Below, in pieces: positions 9,226-17,311 of a stretch of 64,000 bases of DNA (positions within the stretch are counted from its first letter, which is position 1; each line of letters begins with the position of its first letter). The notes below the pieces were generated by a model. It was not told the DNA's origin, did not search any database, and worked only from the letters and a program-made list of their open reading frames with translations. A program made the translations under genes and the position numbers. The DNA comes from Pseudoduganella albidiflava (GTDB lineage: Bacteria; Pseudomonadota; Gammaproteobacteria; Burkholderiales; Burkholderiaceae_D): contig NZ_CP036401.1 in NCBI RefSeq assembly GCF_004322755.1, forward strand, positions 3,906,001 through 3,970,000, written 5' to 3'.

Positions 9226-9264
9226 GAGCTCGTGTCATGGTGCCTGACCCGCTGACACGAGCTC
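9226..9264 (-). terminator. Inverted repeat between OmpA-like gene and rnz
   Basis: Perfect 12-bp arms (GAGCTCGTGTCA / TGACACGAGCTC) enclose a 15-base loop, 9 bases past the stop of the minus-strand OmpA-like gene. It could end that transcript or attenuate rnz. The loop contains a near copy (9238-9250, 12 of 13 on the reverse strand) of the intergenic 13-mer family described in the findings, so it may instead be a mobile-type repeat. Confidence 0.5.
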
Positions 9265-9273
9265 AACAACCAC

Positions 9274-10263
9274 TTACTGCTTCACCAGCTCCACGCGCCG
9301 GTTCTTTTCGCGGCCCGGCTCGGCATCGTTCGACGCCACCGGCGCATACGCGCCGACGCCCTTCGCGCTCAGCCGTTTCGCGTCGATCCGGTAATCCGTG
9401 GCCAGCGTCTTCACCACGGATTCGGCGCGCTTTTGCGACAGGTCCATGTTGTGCGCGGGCGAACCCTGGTTGTCGGTATGGCCGACGATGTGCACCTTCA
9501 GGTCGCGGTCCGCCTGCAGCAGCTTGGCCATCTCGGCCAGCGCTTCCTTCGATTCGGGCTTGACGGCGGTCTTGTCGGTATCGAAGTACACGCCATACAC
9601 GGCCACCTTGCCTTCCGCGGCCAGGCTCTTCGCCATGTCGCCGGCGCTCAGCGCCGTGGTCACCTTGCCGGTTTCCATCGGCTTGCCTTCGACGATCTGC
9701 AGGGAAACGCCGCCCAGTTCGTCGCGCAGCGGCGGCGCCACCAGCAGGGCGACATGCAACACGGTGCCGTCCGGCCGCGTGCCCTTGGCCACCAGGTAGC
9801 GCGGCTCGCGCAGGCCGGCATTGAACACGTTGCGATTGCTGTCGAGGAATCCATCGCGCATCAGGTAGCTGGAATTGAAATAGGAGGGCAACTTGCCGCA
9901 GGCCTCCTTGTCGCACGTGTAGACGACCTGCAGTCCCGCCTTGGCGATCGCCGCCTGGTAATTGCGGAATACCTCGAGGCCGGAGCGGTCCTTCGGAAAC
10001 ACGTAGGCGATACGGGTGTACTTGCCTTCCGGCTTGAGCAGGTTGTCCACCACCAGTTCGTTATCCTTGAAGTAGGGCTTGCTGGCTGGCAGCGCGGCTT
10101 CTTCATACTGGAGCACGTTGTACCCGACCATCCTCGCCCCCTCGAAGCGGGACAGCAACGGATGATCCTGCCCGCCCTTCACTTCGCGGACATTCAGTTG
10201 GGCGAAAGCGGCTTGCGAAACGGCGGCACCGCAGAGCAGGGCAAACAATGGTCGAACGCGCAT
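9274..10263 (-). CDS. OmpA-family outer membrane protein (DUF4892-like N-terminus)
   Basis: A 329-residue exported protein. A signal peptide (1-21, cleavage after AAFA) precedes a DUF4892-like domain (about 22-200) with a CDKEAC pair. The C-terminal OmpA-like peptidoglycan-binding domain (about 215-329) shows YFDTDKTAVKPES, HIVGHTDNQGSP, LSQKRAESV and EKNRRVEL, so it should tether to the cell wall. There is no N-terminal beta-barrel, so the protein is probably periplasmic or lipidless and wall-anchored. It is divergent from the DUF5710 gene. Confidence 0.85.
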   Translation of the reverse strand: MRVRPLFALLCGAAVSQAAFAQLNVREVKGGQDHPLLSRFEGARMVGYNVLQYEEAALPASKPYFKDNELVVDNLLKPEGKYTRIAYVFPKDRSGLEVFRNYQAAIAKAGLQVVYTCDKEACGKLPSYFNSSYLMRDGFLDSNRNVFNAGLREPRYLVAKGTRPDGTVLHVALLVAPPLRDELGGVSLQIVEGKPMETGKVTTALSAGDMAKSLAAEGKVAVYGVYFDTDKTAVKPESKEALAEMAKLLQADRDLKVHIVGHTDNQGSPAHNMDLSQKRAESVVKTLATDYRIDAKRLSAKGVGAYAPVASNDAEPGREKNRRVELVKQ

Positions 10264-10355
10264 GATGGACCCGGGGTGAGTTGAGGTACGCGCATTCTAA
10301 GTATGAAATGTTTTTTTGACAACACCAATCCGACCGGATGGCGTGGCGCCGTTGC

Positions 10356-10361
10356 TATAAT
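10356..10361 (+). promoter_or_regulatory. TATAAT -10 element before DUF5710 gene
   Basis: A perfect TATAAT lies 29 bases upstream of the ATG at 10390. No good -35 sits at 16-18 bases; the only TTGACA (10316-10321) is 34 bases away. The promoter is therefore plausible but incomplete. Confidence 0.4.
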
Positions 10362-10389
10362 GCGTGCCCTCGACAACGCACCTGCCGCC

Positions 10390-10731
10390 ATGACCACCGA
10401 CCTGCCCTTCGATCCACCGTACAAGCTCGCCCTCGACACGCCGCAAGGCAAACGCTGGGTCGAAGTGCTGGCCGACGGCAGCCAGGTCGACACCACGCCG
10501 CCGGCCACCACGTTGCCGCCGCCCGGCACGCGCGTGGACAACGCACCACGCGGCGGTAATGGCGGTGGCGGTGGTGGCGGCGCGTCGGCCAAGGCGCAGG
10601 TCTTCCTGAACGTGCCGTTCGCGGAAAAGGATGAAGCCAAGCGCCTGGGCGCGCGCTGGGATCCCACGCGCAAGAAGTGGTACGTGCCGAACGGCGTCGA
10701 TGCCGAACAGTTCAGCCGCTGGACGGCCTGA
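10390..10731 (+). CDS. DUF5710 domain protein
   Basis: A 113-residue protein. The ATG at 10390 gives MTTDLPFDPPYKLAL; earlier in-frame starts overlap the likely -10 box. The N-terminal part (about 1-45) is followed by a Gly-rich linker of about ten residues and a C-terminal DUF5710-type domain (about 72-111) with FLNVPFAEKDEAKRLGARWD and KWYVP. This domain occurs in DNA primases, TraC-like proteins and short stand-alone proteins, and its role is not established. No signal or membrane segment is seen. Confidence 0.75.
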   Translation: MTTDLPFDPPYKLALDTPQGKRWVEVLADGSQVDTTPPATTLPPPGTRVDNAPRGGNGGGGGGGASAKAQVFLNVPFAEKDEAKRLGARWDPTRKKWYVPNGVDAEQFSRWTA

Positions 10732-10740
10732 GCGCGGCCG

Positions 10741-11007
10741 TCAGATCGGGTCGAACATCCGCTGGTCCACGTAGCACCAGCCCCACGTCTCGCCCGGCTG
10801 CTGCGAGCGCATCATGGCGTGCCGCGTCGCGTGGAAATGCCTGGTCGCGTGCCGGTTCTTCGACTGGTCGCAGCAGCCTACATGGCCGCACACCAGGCAG
10901 GTGCGCAGGTGCACCCACGTGTCGCCCGTCTTCAGGCATTCCTCGCAGCCGTCCGTGCGCGGCGCGTGGGTATGGATCTGGCTGAAATGTTCGCACTGGT
11001 CGCTCAT
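10741..11007 (-). CDS. UBP-type zinc finger protein
   Basis: An 88-residue protein that is almost entirely a UBP-type zinc finger. The ligand pattern is C5/H7, C21-x2-C24, C37-x2-C40, C45 and several His in RHATRHFHATRHAM. In eukaryotes this fold reads ubiquitin C-termini. Bacterial stand-alone copies are common and of unknown role, so a zinc-stabilised small protein is all that can be claimed. It is convergent with the DUF5710 gene, 9 bases apart. Confidence 0.85.
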   Translation of the reverse strand: MSDQCEHFSQIHTHAPRTDGCEECLKTGDTWVHLRTCLVCGHVGCCDQSKNRHATRHFHATRHAMMRSQQPGETWGWCYVDQRMFDPI

Positions 11008-11087
11008 CGCATTCTCCGTTCAACGAAGCGCCAGCATACCCCCGCGTCCGCGCCGGGTCAGCGGCCCATTCGGGAGAGGCGCGAGCG

Positions 11088-11543
11088 TCAGCCCAGCACC
11101 GTGACGACCACGCTGCGCCGGTGCGGCGCCGCGCGGTGCTCCCACAGGTAGATGCCCTGCCACGTGCCGAGCAGCAGCCGCCCGCCGCCCACCGGCACCG
11201 TCACCGCCGTATCGGTCAGCATCGCGCGGGCATGCGCCGCCATGTCGTCCGGCCCTTCGGTGTCGTGGCGATATGCGGGGTCACCGTCCGGCGCCAGGCG
11301 CGCCACGATGGTTTCCAGGTCGCGCCGCACGTCCGGGTCGGCGTTCTCGGTAATGGTCAGCGAGCAGCTGGTGTGCTGGACGAACACATGGGCCACGCCG
11401 CACGCGATGCCGGACTCGCGCACGACCTTGCCGACGGCGTCGGTAATGTCGCGCGTGCCGCGGCCGGACAGGGTAAATTCCAGGATAGCCTGATGAGCCA
11501 AGGGGTGGTTCTCCAGCGGTATGGTGTTGTCGTGCGCCGCCAT
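11088..11543 (-). CDS. yjbQ: YjbQ/UPF0047 family protein
   Basis: A 151-residue protein of the YjbQ family (secondary thiamine-phosphate synthase activity reported for the E. coli member). Conserved blocks are visible: HVFVQHTSCSLTITENADP, DDMAAHARAML and LGTWQGIYLWEHR. The length is typical. It is divergent from the DUF3297 gene with only about 20 bases between starts, so the two promoters must overlap the coding starts. Confidence 0.9.
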   Translation of the reverse strand: MAAHDNTIPLENHPLAHQAILEFTLSGRGTRDITDAVGKVVRESGIACGVAHVFVQHTSCSLTITENADPDVRRDLETIVARLAPDGDPAYRHDTEGPDDMAAHARAMLTDTAVTVPVGGGRLLLGTWQGIYLWEHRAAPHRRSVVVTVLG

Positions 11544-11563
11544 CTGAAGGATAATTGGCGCCC

Positions 11564-11812
11564 ATGAACGATACCACTCAACGCCCAGAACTGCCGGACC
11601 ACCTGTCCACGGACCCGCGCAGCTCCTTCCACGTGCCTGCCGTGTTCGAACACGACATCGGCATCCGTTTCAACGACAAGGAACGTTTCGACGTCTCCGA
11701 ATACTGCATCAGCGAAGGCTGGATCAAGGTCCCGGCCGGCAAGTCGCTGGACCGCAAGGGCCAGCCGATGCTGATCAAGCTGAAGGGCAAGGTCGAAGCG
11801 TTCTATCGCTGA
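11564..11812 (+). CDS. DUF3297 family protein
   Basis: An 82-residue protein matching the DUF3297 family: short, soluble, with HDIGIRFNDKERFDVSEYC and a basic C-terminus (MLIKLKGKVEAFYR). The ATG at 11564 is preferred over an in-frame TTG three codons earlier. Function unknown. It is followed by three near copies of a 13-14 bp ATGGCTTGCTGCTG unit (about 11811-11848). Confidence 0.8.
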   Translation: MNDTTQRPELPDHLSTDPRSSFHVPAVFEHDIGIRFNDKERFDVSEYCISEGWIKVPAGKSLDRKGQPMLIKLKGKVEAFYR

Positions 11813-11880
11813 TGGCTTGCTGCTGATGGCTTGCTGCTAATGGCTTGCCGCTGCCGGCAATTCACCGGCAGCCGTGCTTC

Positions 11881-12258
11881 CTACGTTTCCCTCACCGGCA
11901 GCCACGCCGGTTTTGTTTCACTATATAACTCACGCTCGACAGGGCCGTCGTACGGCGGCTCCAGCGTGCCCAGCGTGACCGCGATCGTGTCCGGCGATTG
12001 CGTGCTGCGCCAGGTCAGCGTCGAACCGCAGACGCGGCAGAAGCCGCGCCGGCCGTGCTCGGACGACGCATATTCCACCACCAGTTCCTGCCCGCGCTCG
12101 ACCACGAAGCCGTCCGCGCGCACGTTCGCATACGATCCCGCCGCCGCGCCATGCTGCTTCTGGCACATCGTGCAGTAACAATGGCTGGCATGGTGGATCG
12201 GCCCGTCGGCCCGGTACGCCACGCCGCCACACAGGCAGCTTCCTTTCAGCATCGCCAT
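11881..12258 (-). CDS. GFA family zinc protein
   Basis: A 125-residue protein of the GFA (glutathione-dependent formaldehyde-activating enzyme-like) fold. Zinc ligands are visible as CLCGG near 8-12, HCYCTMCQ near 27-33 and FCRVCGS near 73-79. True formaldehyde activation is shown for few members, so the substrate is left open. It lies 7 bases after the NTF2-like gene and is likely cotranscribed. Confidence 0.85.
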   Translation of the reverse strand: MAMLKGSCLCGGVAYRADGPIHHASHCYCTMCQKQHGAAAGSYANVRADGFVVERGQELVVEYASSEHGRRGFCRVCGSTLTWRSTQSPDTIAVTLGTLEPPYDGPVERELYSETKPAWLPVRET

Positions 12259-12265
12259 CTCCTCC

Positions 12266-12703
12266 CTACTTCGACGACAGGTTCATGGTCTGTACCGCCA
12301 GCAGCTTGCACTGGCCATCCACGTTCACATAAGTACGCATGAACTGGTAGCGGTTGGTCTTGAATCCCTGGCCATCGGCGTTCCACTGCTCGACGATCGA
12401 CACGCCATGCAGTACCGCCGTATCGCCCAATGCCCGCGCCTGCACGCCGGTGGTGGTGCGCGACTTGAACCGCGCCGGCTTGTCCATGCGCGCCAGCAGC
12501 ACCGGCTTGGTCTCGATCTCCGAACCCAGCGTGTGCACCCATACGTAATCGTCGGCTAGCGCCTCGCGCAGGAACGCCGCGTTGCCGGTGGCGAGGGCCG
12601 CCTCGTACTGTCGGTCGCGCTCGACCAGCGCCTCGGCGGGCAGGCAGGAAGCGGCCAGCGCGGGCAATGGCAGCGCACAGGCGAGCAGCAGGTATTTTTT
12701 CAT
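12266..12703 (-). CDS. Exported NTF2-like (DUF4440) protein
   Basis: A 145-residue protein with a signal peptide (MKKYLLLACALPLPALAASC) and a single NTF2-like/DUF4440 domain. The blocks ALATGNAAFLREALADDYVWVH and TNRYQFMRTYVNVDGQCKL are typical of this cone-shaped fold. The start at MKKYLL is preferred, since the frame upstream is not protein-like. Family members are ligand-binding or weakly enzymatic; no active site can be assigned. Confidence 0.8.
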   Translation of the reverse strand: MKKYLLLACALPLPALAASCLPAEALVERDRQYEAALATGNAAFLREALADDYVWVHTLGSEIETKPVLLARMDKPARFKSRTTTGVQARALGDTAVLHGVSIVEQWNADGQGFKTNRYQFMRTYVNVDGQCKLLAVQTMNLSSK

Positions 12704-12858
12704 GGCGATAACGATGACGATGACGGCGGGCTGCCAGTGTACGCCGAACGCCGCGCCGCTGGCCAGCACCGCTCATCCTGTTGAGCAAATGGCGGGCGGC
12801 GATGGCAGCGTTTCCTTTTGCGACTTACCATGGCCCGATACCAATACCGGGGACACCC

Positions 12859-15069
12859 ATGCCGCCAAACCGCACCGCCCTTTCCTTCTGCCCCGCCGTG
12901 CTGGCCGATTCCGGGCTGGCCGATTTCGTTCCGGCTCATCTCGTGGTGGCCGCTGTCGTACTGGCCACGGTCGCAGCAGCCAGTCCCGCGCATGCCGCGC
13001 CGATCGACCGCCAGGCCGTCGTCGCGCGCCACAACCCGCACCTGACACAGGTCGACGCCTGGTCGCCCCTGTCGGTCGGCAATGGCCGCTTTGCCTTCAC
13101 GGCCGATGTGACGGGCCTGCAGACCTTCGCCGACCATTACTGGCGGCACGGCACAGCCACCGAGACGCAGGCGCGCTGGAGCTGGCACACCAATGCCAAC
13201 CCGCGCAACTACAAGCTGGCCGACGCCAACCGTCCGTTCACGGCGCACGGCCGCACGCTGGGCTACCCGACCAACCAGGGATCGCCGGCCGGCCAGTGGC
13301 TGCGTGAAAATCCCCATACGCAGCCGCTGCCGCGCATCGCTTTCGTGCTGGCCGGTGCCGGCGCGCGGCCGCTGGTTCCCGCCGATGCGACGGACGTCGA
13401 CCAGCGGCTCGACCTGTGGAAGGGCGAGCTGGCCAGCCGCCTGAAACTGGTGGGCCAGCCCGTGTCGGTCACCAGCGCGGCCGATCCGAAGACCGATACG
13501 GTGGCACTGCGCATCCGCTCCCCGCTGCTGGCGCGCGGCGCGCTGGCGGTACGCATCGCGCTGCCGCTGGGCTACGACCTGAAGGTCAAGCACAACCCGC
13601 CGCTGGACTGGACGCAGCCGGCGGCGCATCGCACCAGCGTGCTCGAACAGAAACCCACGCTGCTGGCCGTGGAGCACCTGCGCGAAGGATTGGACAATTC
13701 ATCGCGCTATGCGATGACGGTGGCCAGCGCGGCGCCGCTGACGATCACCCGGGCCGACGCGCACGCCTTCATGATCGCGCCGGCACGGGGCGATACGCTG
13801 GACATCACGGTGTCGTTCGCGCAGCAGGGCCGCGCCCCGGCGCCGCGCAGTGCCGACGTGTTCACGGCCAGCGCGGCGCACTGGAAGCGCTACTGGGAAA
13901 GCGGCGCGGCGATCGATTTCGCCGGCAGCTCCGACCCGCGCGCCGCCGAACTGGAACGGCGCGTGGTGCTGTCGCAGTACCTGGCCGGCATCCAGCTGGG
14001 CGACACGCTGCCTGCGCAGGAAAGCGGCCTGACGACCTCCACCTGGTACGGCAAGCACCACACGGAAATGGTGTGGTGGCACACGGCGCACTTCGCGCTG
14101 TGGGGCCGGCCGGAATATACCGCCCGCACACTCACCTGGTTCCAGCGCACCCTTCCCGCGGCACGCGCCGTGGCGGGCGAACGGGGCTTGAAAGGCGCCC
14201 GCTGGATGAAGATGACCGGTCCCGAGGGCCGCGAAAGCCCGGGCGGCAATCCGCTGATCGTATGGAACCAGCCGCACCCGATCCACCTGGCGGAACTGAT
14301 GTACCGCGCCGATCCGTCGAAGGCCACGCTGGAACGCTATCGCGAACTGGTGATGGAAACCGCGGCCGGCATGGCCTCGATGCTGCACTGGGAAGCGGCG
14401 CGCCAGCGCTATGTACTGGGGCCGCCGATGTGGATCGCGCAGGAGATCTACGACCAGGCCACCAGCATGAACCCCACTTATGAACTGAGCTACTGGGCCC
14501 GCGGCCTGGAGATCGCCCAGCAATGGCGCGAGCGCCTCGGCCTGCCGCGCGACGAGGACTGGGAACACCGCCGCACCCACCTGTCGGCGCTGCCGCAGAA
14601 GGATGGCAAGTACGTCGCCATCGAAAGCACGCCGGACACCTGGGACAACATCGCCAGCCGCCATGACCATCCTTCGTTCCTGATGGCGCTGGGCCAGTTG
14701 CCGGGCGATGGCGTCGACCGCGCCGTGATGCGCCGCACGCTCGATGCCACGCTGGCCAGCTGGGACTGGGCCACCAAGATCTGGGGCTGGGATTACCCGA
14801 TGGTGGCGATGACCGCGGCCCGCCTGGAAGCGCCCGAGCTGGCGGTGGACGTGCTGCTGAAAACGGATGGCCCGAACAATGCTTACACGGCGGCCGGCCA
14901 TAACCCCAACACGGGCCTGCCCGTCTACCTGCCCGGCAACGGCGCCCTGCTGGCCGCCGTCGGCATGATGGCGGGCGGCTGGGATGGCGGCCCGGAGCGG
15001 CCCGCGCCGGGGTTCCCGGACAATGGCAAGTGGGTCGTCAAGGCCGAGGGGTTCCAGAAGCTGCCATGA
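12859..15069 (+). CDS. Secreted (alpha/alpha)6-type glycosidase-like protein
   Basis: A 736-residue exported protein. The ATG at 12859 is chosen; its N-terminus has a late hydrophobic stretch (about 29-44) with cleavage after SPAHA. An N-terminal beta-sandwich region (WSPLSVGNGRFAFTADVTG) is followed by a helical region with repeated aromatic motifs (STWYGKHHTEMVWWH, YELSYWARGLEIAQ, IWGWDYPM). This is the architecture of GH65/GH95-like six-hairpin glycosidases. No family-specific catalytic pair could be assigned with confidence. Its last 32 bases overlap the convergent map gene. Confidence 0.65.
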   Translation: MPPNRTALSFCPAVLADSGLADFVPAHLVVAAVVLATVAAASPAHAAPIDRQAVVARHNPHLTQVDAWSPLSVGNGRFAFTADVTGLQTFADHYWRHGTATETQARWSWHTNANPRNYKLADANRPFTAHGRTLGYPTNQGSPAGQWLRENPHTQPLPRIAFVLAGAGARPLVPADATDVDQRLDLWKGELASRLKLVGQPVSVTSAADPKTDTVALRIRSPLLARGALAVRIALPLGYDLKVKHNPPLDWTQPAAHRTSVLEQKPTLLAVEHLREGLDNSSRYAMTVASAAPLTITRADAHAFMIAPARGDTLDITVSFAQQGRAPAPRSADVFTASAAHWKRYWESGAAIDFAGSSDPRAAELERRVVLSQYLAGIQLGDTLPAQESGLTTSTWYGKHHTEMVWWHTAHFALWGRPEYTARTLTWFQRTLPAARAVAGERGLKGARWMKMTGPEGRESPGGNPLIVWNQPHPIHLAELMYRADPSKATLERYRELVMETAAGMASMLHWEAARQRYVLGPPMWIAQEIYDQATSMNPTYELSYWARGLEIAQQWRERLGLPRDEDWEHRRTHLSALPQKDGKYVAIESTPDTWDNIASRHDHPSFLMALGQLPGDGVDRAVMRRTLDATLASWDWATKIWGWDYPMVAMTAARLEAPELAVDVLLKTDGPNNAYTAAGHNPNTGLPVYLPGNGALLAAVGMMAGGWDGGPERPAPGFPDNGKWVVKAEGFQKLP

Positions 15070-15871
15070 TGGCCGGCCCGGCAGCAGCCGCCGCTGCCGG
15101 GATTGCGACCATGCCGTGTTCTTCCGGCCGCAGGGTCAGCACCGCCACGCCGGTGGCCGTTACCGCCACCGTGTGCTCGAACTGCGCGGACAGCGAGCCG
15201 TCACGCGTCACCACCGTCCAGCCATCGCTCAGCGTCGTCACGCTGCGCCCGCCCCGGTTGAACATCGGTTCGATGGTGAACACCATGCCTTCACGCAGCT
15301 CCATGCCCGTGCCGCGCTCGCCGAAGTGGCGCACCTGCGGCGCCTCGTGCATCTGCTGGCCGATGCCGTGCCCGCAATATTCGCGCACCACCGAACAGCC
15401 GTTGCGCTTCGCGTGGCGTTCGATGGCCCAGCCGATATCGCCGAGCCGGGCGCCGGGCCGCACCGCGCGGATGCCCTTCCACATCGCTTCGTACGTGGCC
15501 TGCACCAGGCGCCTGGCAGCGGGAGCGACTTCCCCGACCAGGTAGGTCTTGCTGGAATCGGCGATGTAGCCGTTCTTTTCCAGCGTGATGTCGAAGTTGA
15601 CGATATCGCCGTCCTTCAGCACGTCCGCCGCCGACGGCACGCCATGGCACACGACGTGGTTGACGGATGAATTCAGCACGAAGGCAAAGCCGTACTGCCC
15701 CTTGCTGGCGGGACGCGCTGCCAGTTCGTCGACGATAAAGCGCTCGACCATGGCATCGATCTCCAGGGTCGACTTGCCGGCCAGCGGCGTGCGGTCCAGC
15801 AGGCCGAACACGGACGCCAGCAGGCGGCCCGATTTGGCGAGCAGCGCCACTTCGTGGGGTGTCTTTGTCAT
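15038..15871 (-). CDS. map: Type I methionine aminopeptidase
   Basis: A 277-residue metalloprotease that removes N-terminal Met from new proteins. The metal ligands follow the family: Asp in NFDITL, Asp in GYIADSSKTY, His in GHGIGQQMHE, Glu in IEPMF and Glu in QFEHTV. The substrate His lies in VNHVVCHGVP. It has a slightly extended C-terminus rich in Ala. The start MTKTPHEVALLAK overlaps the stop of a 26-codon upstream frame as ATGA. Such copies are often second, non-essential aminopeptidases, but this cannot be settled within the window. Confidence 0.95.
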   Translation of the reverse strand: MTKTPHEVALLAKSGRLLASVFGLLDRTPLAGKSTLEIDAMVERFIVDELAARPASKGQYGFAFVLNSSVNHVVCHGVPSAADVLKDGDIVNFDITLEKNGYIADSSKTYLVGEVAPAARRLVQATYEAMWKGIRAVRPGARLGDIGWAIERHAKRNGCSVVREYCGHGIGQQMHEAPQVRHFGERGTGMELREGMVFTIEPMFNRGGRSVTTLSDGWTVVTRDGSLSAQFEHTVAVTATGVAVLTLRPEEHGMVAIPAAAAAAGPAIMAASGTPRP

Positions 15872-15948
15872 GCGGCGCTCCCGGCGGGTCCCTGGCTTCC
15901 GCGCAGGCAGGGTCGCCCATCCTTTTTCGACAGTCTTGCCATTTCCAT
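15868..15948 (-). CDS. 26-residue leader peptide coupled to map
   Basis: This short frame begins at an ATG preceded by a strong ribosome site (AAGGAGTGAGC) and reads MEMARLSKKDGRPCLRGSQG plus six more residues. Its TGA overlaps the map start as ATGA. The map start itself has a much weaker ribosome site (CGGGAGCGCCGC), so map translation probably depends on this frame. It is not similar to anything I recognise. It could be a regulatory leader or a real microprotein. Confidence 0.6.
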   Translation of the reverse strand: MEMARLSKKDGRPCLRGSQGPAGSAA

Positions 15949-16102
15949 GCTCACTCCTTGATATACGCAACGTAAACGAACTATATACGAAACATATAAC
16001 GACGCCAAGCAGCGCGACGGTGCTTGTCCAGCCAGGCTGGCTGATGGCAGAATCGTTCCCGCCCTGCGCCGCGCGCATGGCCAACCACACTGGGAAACGG
16101 TC

Positions 16103-16798
16103 ATGACGGCAAAGGTTTGGGCAACGGTCAGGGATGTCATCGACGGGCTGGCGCCGCTGGCCGACGACGGCTTAGCTAGCGAGATGAGTGCCTACCAGCG
16201 CGGGCAATTCGCCTTCCTCGGCATTCCCGCAGTGCCGCGGCGCGCGGCGGTGGGCAAGCCCGGCAGTGGCCTGAACGGGGAGGAAGCCCTGCAGGTGGCG
16301 GCCCGCTTGTGGGACTTGCCCGGGCGCGAGTACAAATACACGGCGGCCGATGTGCTGCTCCAGGCGGCCGGCCGCCTCGATGGCACGGCGCTGGACCCGC
16401 TGCTCGACCTGGCGCAGCGCGAACCCTGGTGGGACACGGTCGACCCGCTCGCCACCGTCATCGGCACGGTGGTGCGCCGCCGGCGCGGCGTGGAGTCAGG
16501 CGTGTGCGAAGCGATGGATGCGGCATCGGCGCATCCATCACTGTGGGTGCGGCGTATCGCCATGATCCACCAGCGCGGCTGGCGGCTGGACACGGACGAG
16601 GCGCGGCTGTTCCGCCATGCGCTGGCGCTGGCCGGCGAGCCCGACTTCTTTATCCGCAAGGCCATCGGCTGGGCGCTGCGCGACTACGGGCGCTGGAATC
16701 CGCCCGCGGTGACCGCCTTCCTCGCCACGCATGGCGCCCGCTTCTCGCCGCTGACCGTGCGCGAGGCCCGCAAGCACCTGCCACCCGTCACCAGCTGA
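16103..16798 (+). CDS. DNA alkylation repair protein (AlkD-like HEAT-repeat family)
   Basis: A 231-residue protein of the AlkC/AlkD-like DNA glycosylase family (PF08713 type). The family blocks are present: YQRGQFAFLGIPAVPRRA near 31-48, YKYTAADVLL near 78, EPWWDTVDPLA near 107, HPSLWVRRIAMIHQ near 145, and FIRKAIGWALRDYGR near 184, where the helical repeat ends. It should remove alkylated bases without base flipping. It is divergent from the map leader, with an AT-rich gap of about 150 bases. Downstream lies the large repeat region. Confidence 0.9.
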   Translation: MTAKVWATVRDVIDGLAPLADDGLASEMSAYQRGQFAFLGIPAVPRRAAVGKPGSGLNGEEALQVAARLWDLPGREYKYTAADVLLQAAGRLDGTALDPLLDLAQREPWWDTVDPLATVIGTVVRRRRGVESGVCEAMDAASAHPSLWVRRIAMIHQRGWRLDTDEARLFRHALALAGEPDFFIRKAIGWALRDYGRWNPPAVTAFLATHGARFSPLTVREARKHLPPVTS

Positions 16799-16813
16799 AC
16801 ACCTTCGGCAAAA

Positions 16814-16879
16814 AACCGGTGACAGGCTCCATTTTCCAGGCAACACGTGTTGCAAAAGAATCGAAGCCTGTCACCGGTT
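16814..16879. repeat. 66-bp inverted-pair element, GTGACAGG type
   Basis: Perfect 15-bp arms (AACCGGTGACAGGCT at 16814-16828, its complement at 16865-16879) enclose a core that starts ATTTTCCAGGCAAC and contains the palindrome CAACACGTGTTG (16841-16852). The whole element is 66 bp and lies 16 bases after the alkylation repair gene. Confidence 0.85.
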
Positions 16880-16970
16880 GTGAACTGGAGAGCCAAAAAC
16901 AAAAACCGGTAACAGGCTCTAATGCCTTAAGTTAAGGCGACATGACTATTTGAGTTGGCGTTTGGGGGCT

Positions 16971-17094
16971 TGGTGTCGGACATTTTTTCCGAGCGCTTCA
17001 TCCGGAAAATGTGTCGGACACTGGTTTTTGCTCAGGAAATCGGCAAGCTCATGTGAAGACCGGTGTCCGACACCGAAAAGCCGGTGTCCGGGAC
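16971..17094. repeat. GTGTCGGACAC-type repeat cluster
   Basis: Words TGGTGTCGGACA (16971-16982), GTGTCGGACACTGG (17011-17024), CGGTGTCCGACACC (17061-17074) and CGGTGTCCGGGAC (17082-17094) alternate in orientation. The same order of words recurs at 51135-51219. Confidence 0.75.
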
Positions 17095-17217
17095 GAGCGA
17101 TGGCATGCATGCCATCGCCGCCTGGCAGGCGCGAAGCACGCTTCGCGAAACCCCTGCCAAGCCACCAATACGCCATCGCCGCGAACTATGTCGAATTGCG
17201 CTAGCTTAACGGCATTA

Positions 17218-17273
17218 GTGACAGGCTCCATTTTTCGGGCAACACCTGTTGCAAAAGAATTGGAGCCTGTCAC
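17218..17273. repeat. Second GTGACAGG-type inverted-pair element
   Basis: Perfect 13-bp arms (GTGACAGGCTCCA at 17218-17230 and its complement at 17261-17273) enclose a core nearly identical to that of the element at 16814, including GGGCAAC and TGTTGCAAAAGAAT. The outer CCGG of the longer element has been lost on the left side. Confidence 0.85.
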
Positions 17274-17311
17274 CGTTTTTGCGGCAACTGTTTAGTGCGG
17301 GGCTGGGCTGG

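Larger units (their letters stand above)
16799..17311. other. Gene-free repeat region between alkylation repair and pectate lyase genes
   Basis: No gene is supported in these 513 bases. They hold two inverted-pair elements of the GGTGACAGGCTCC type (16814-16879 and 17218-17273), a lone diverged copy (16908-16920), and a GTGTCGGACAC-type cluster (16971-17094). All belong to the intergenic family listed below. Confidence 0.8.
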
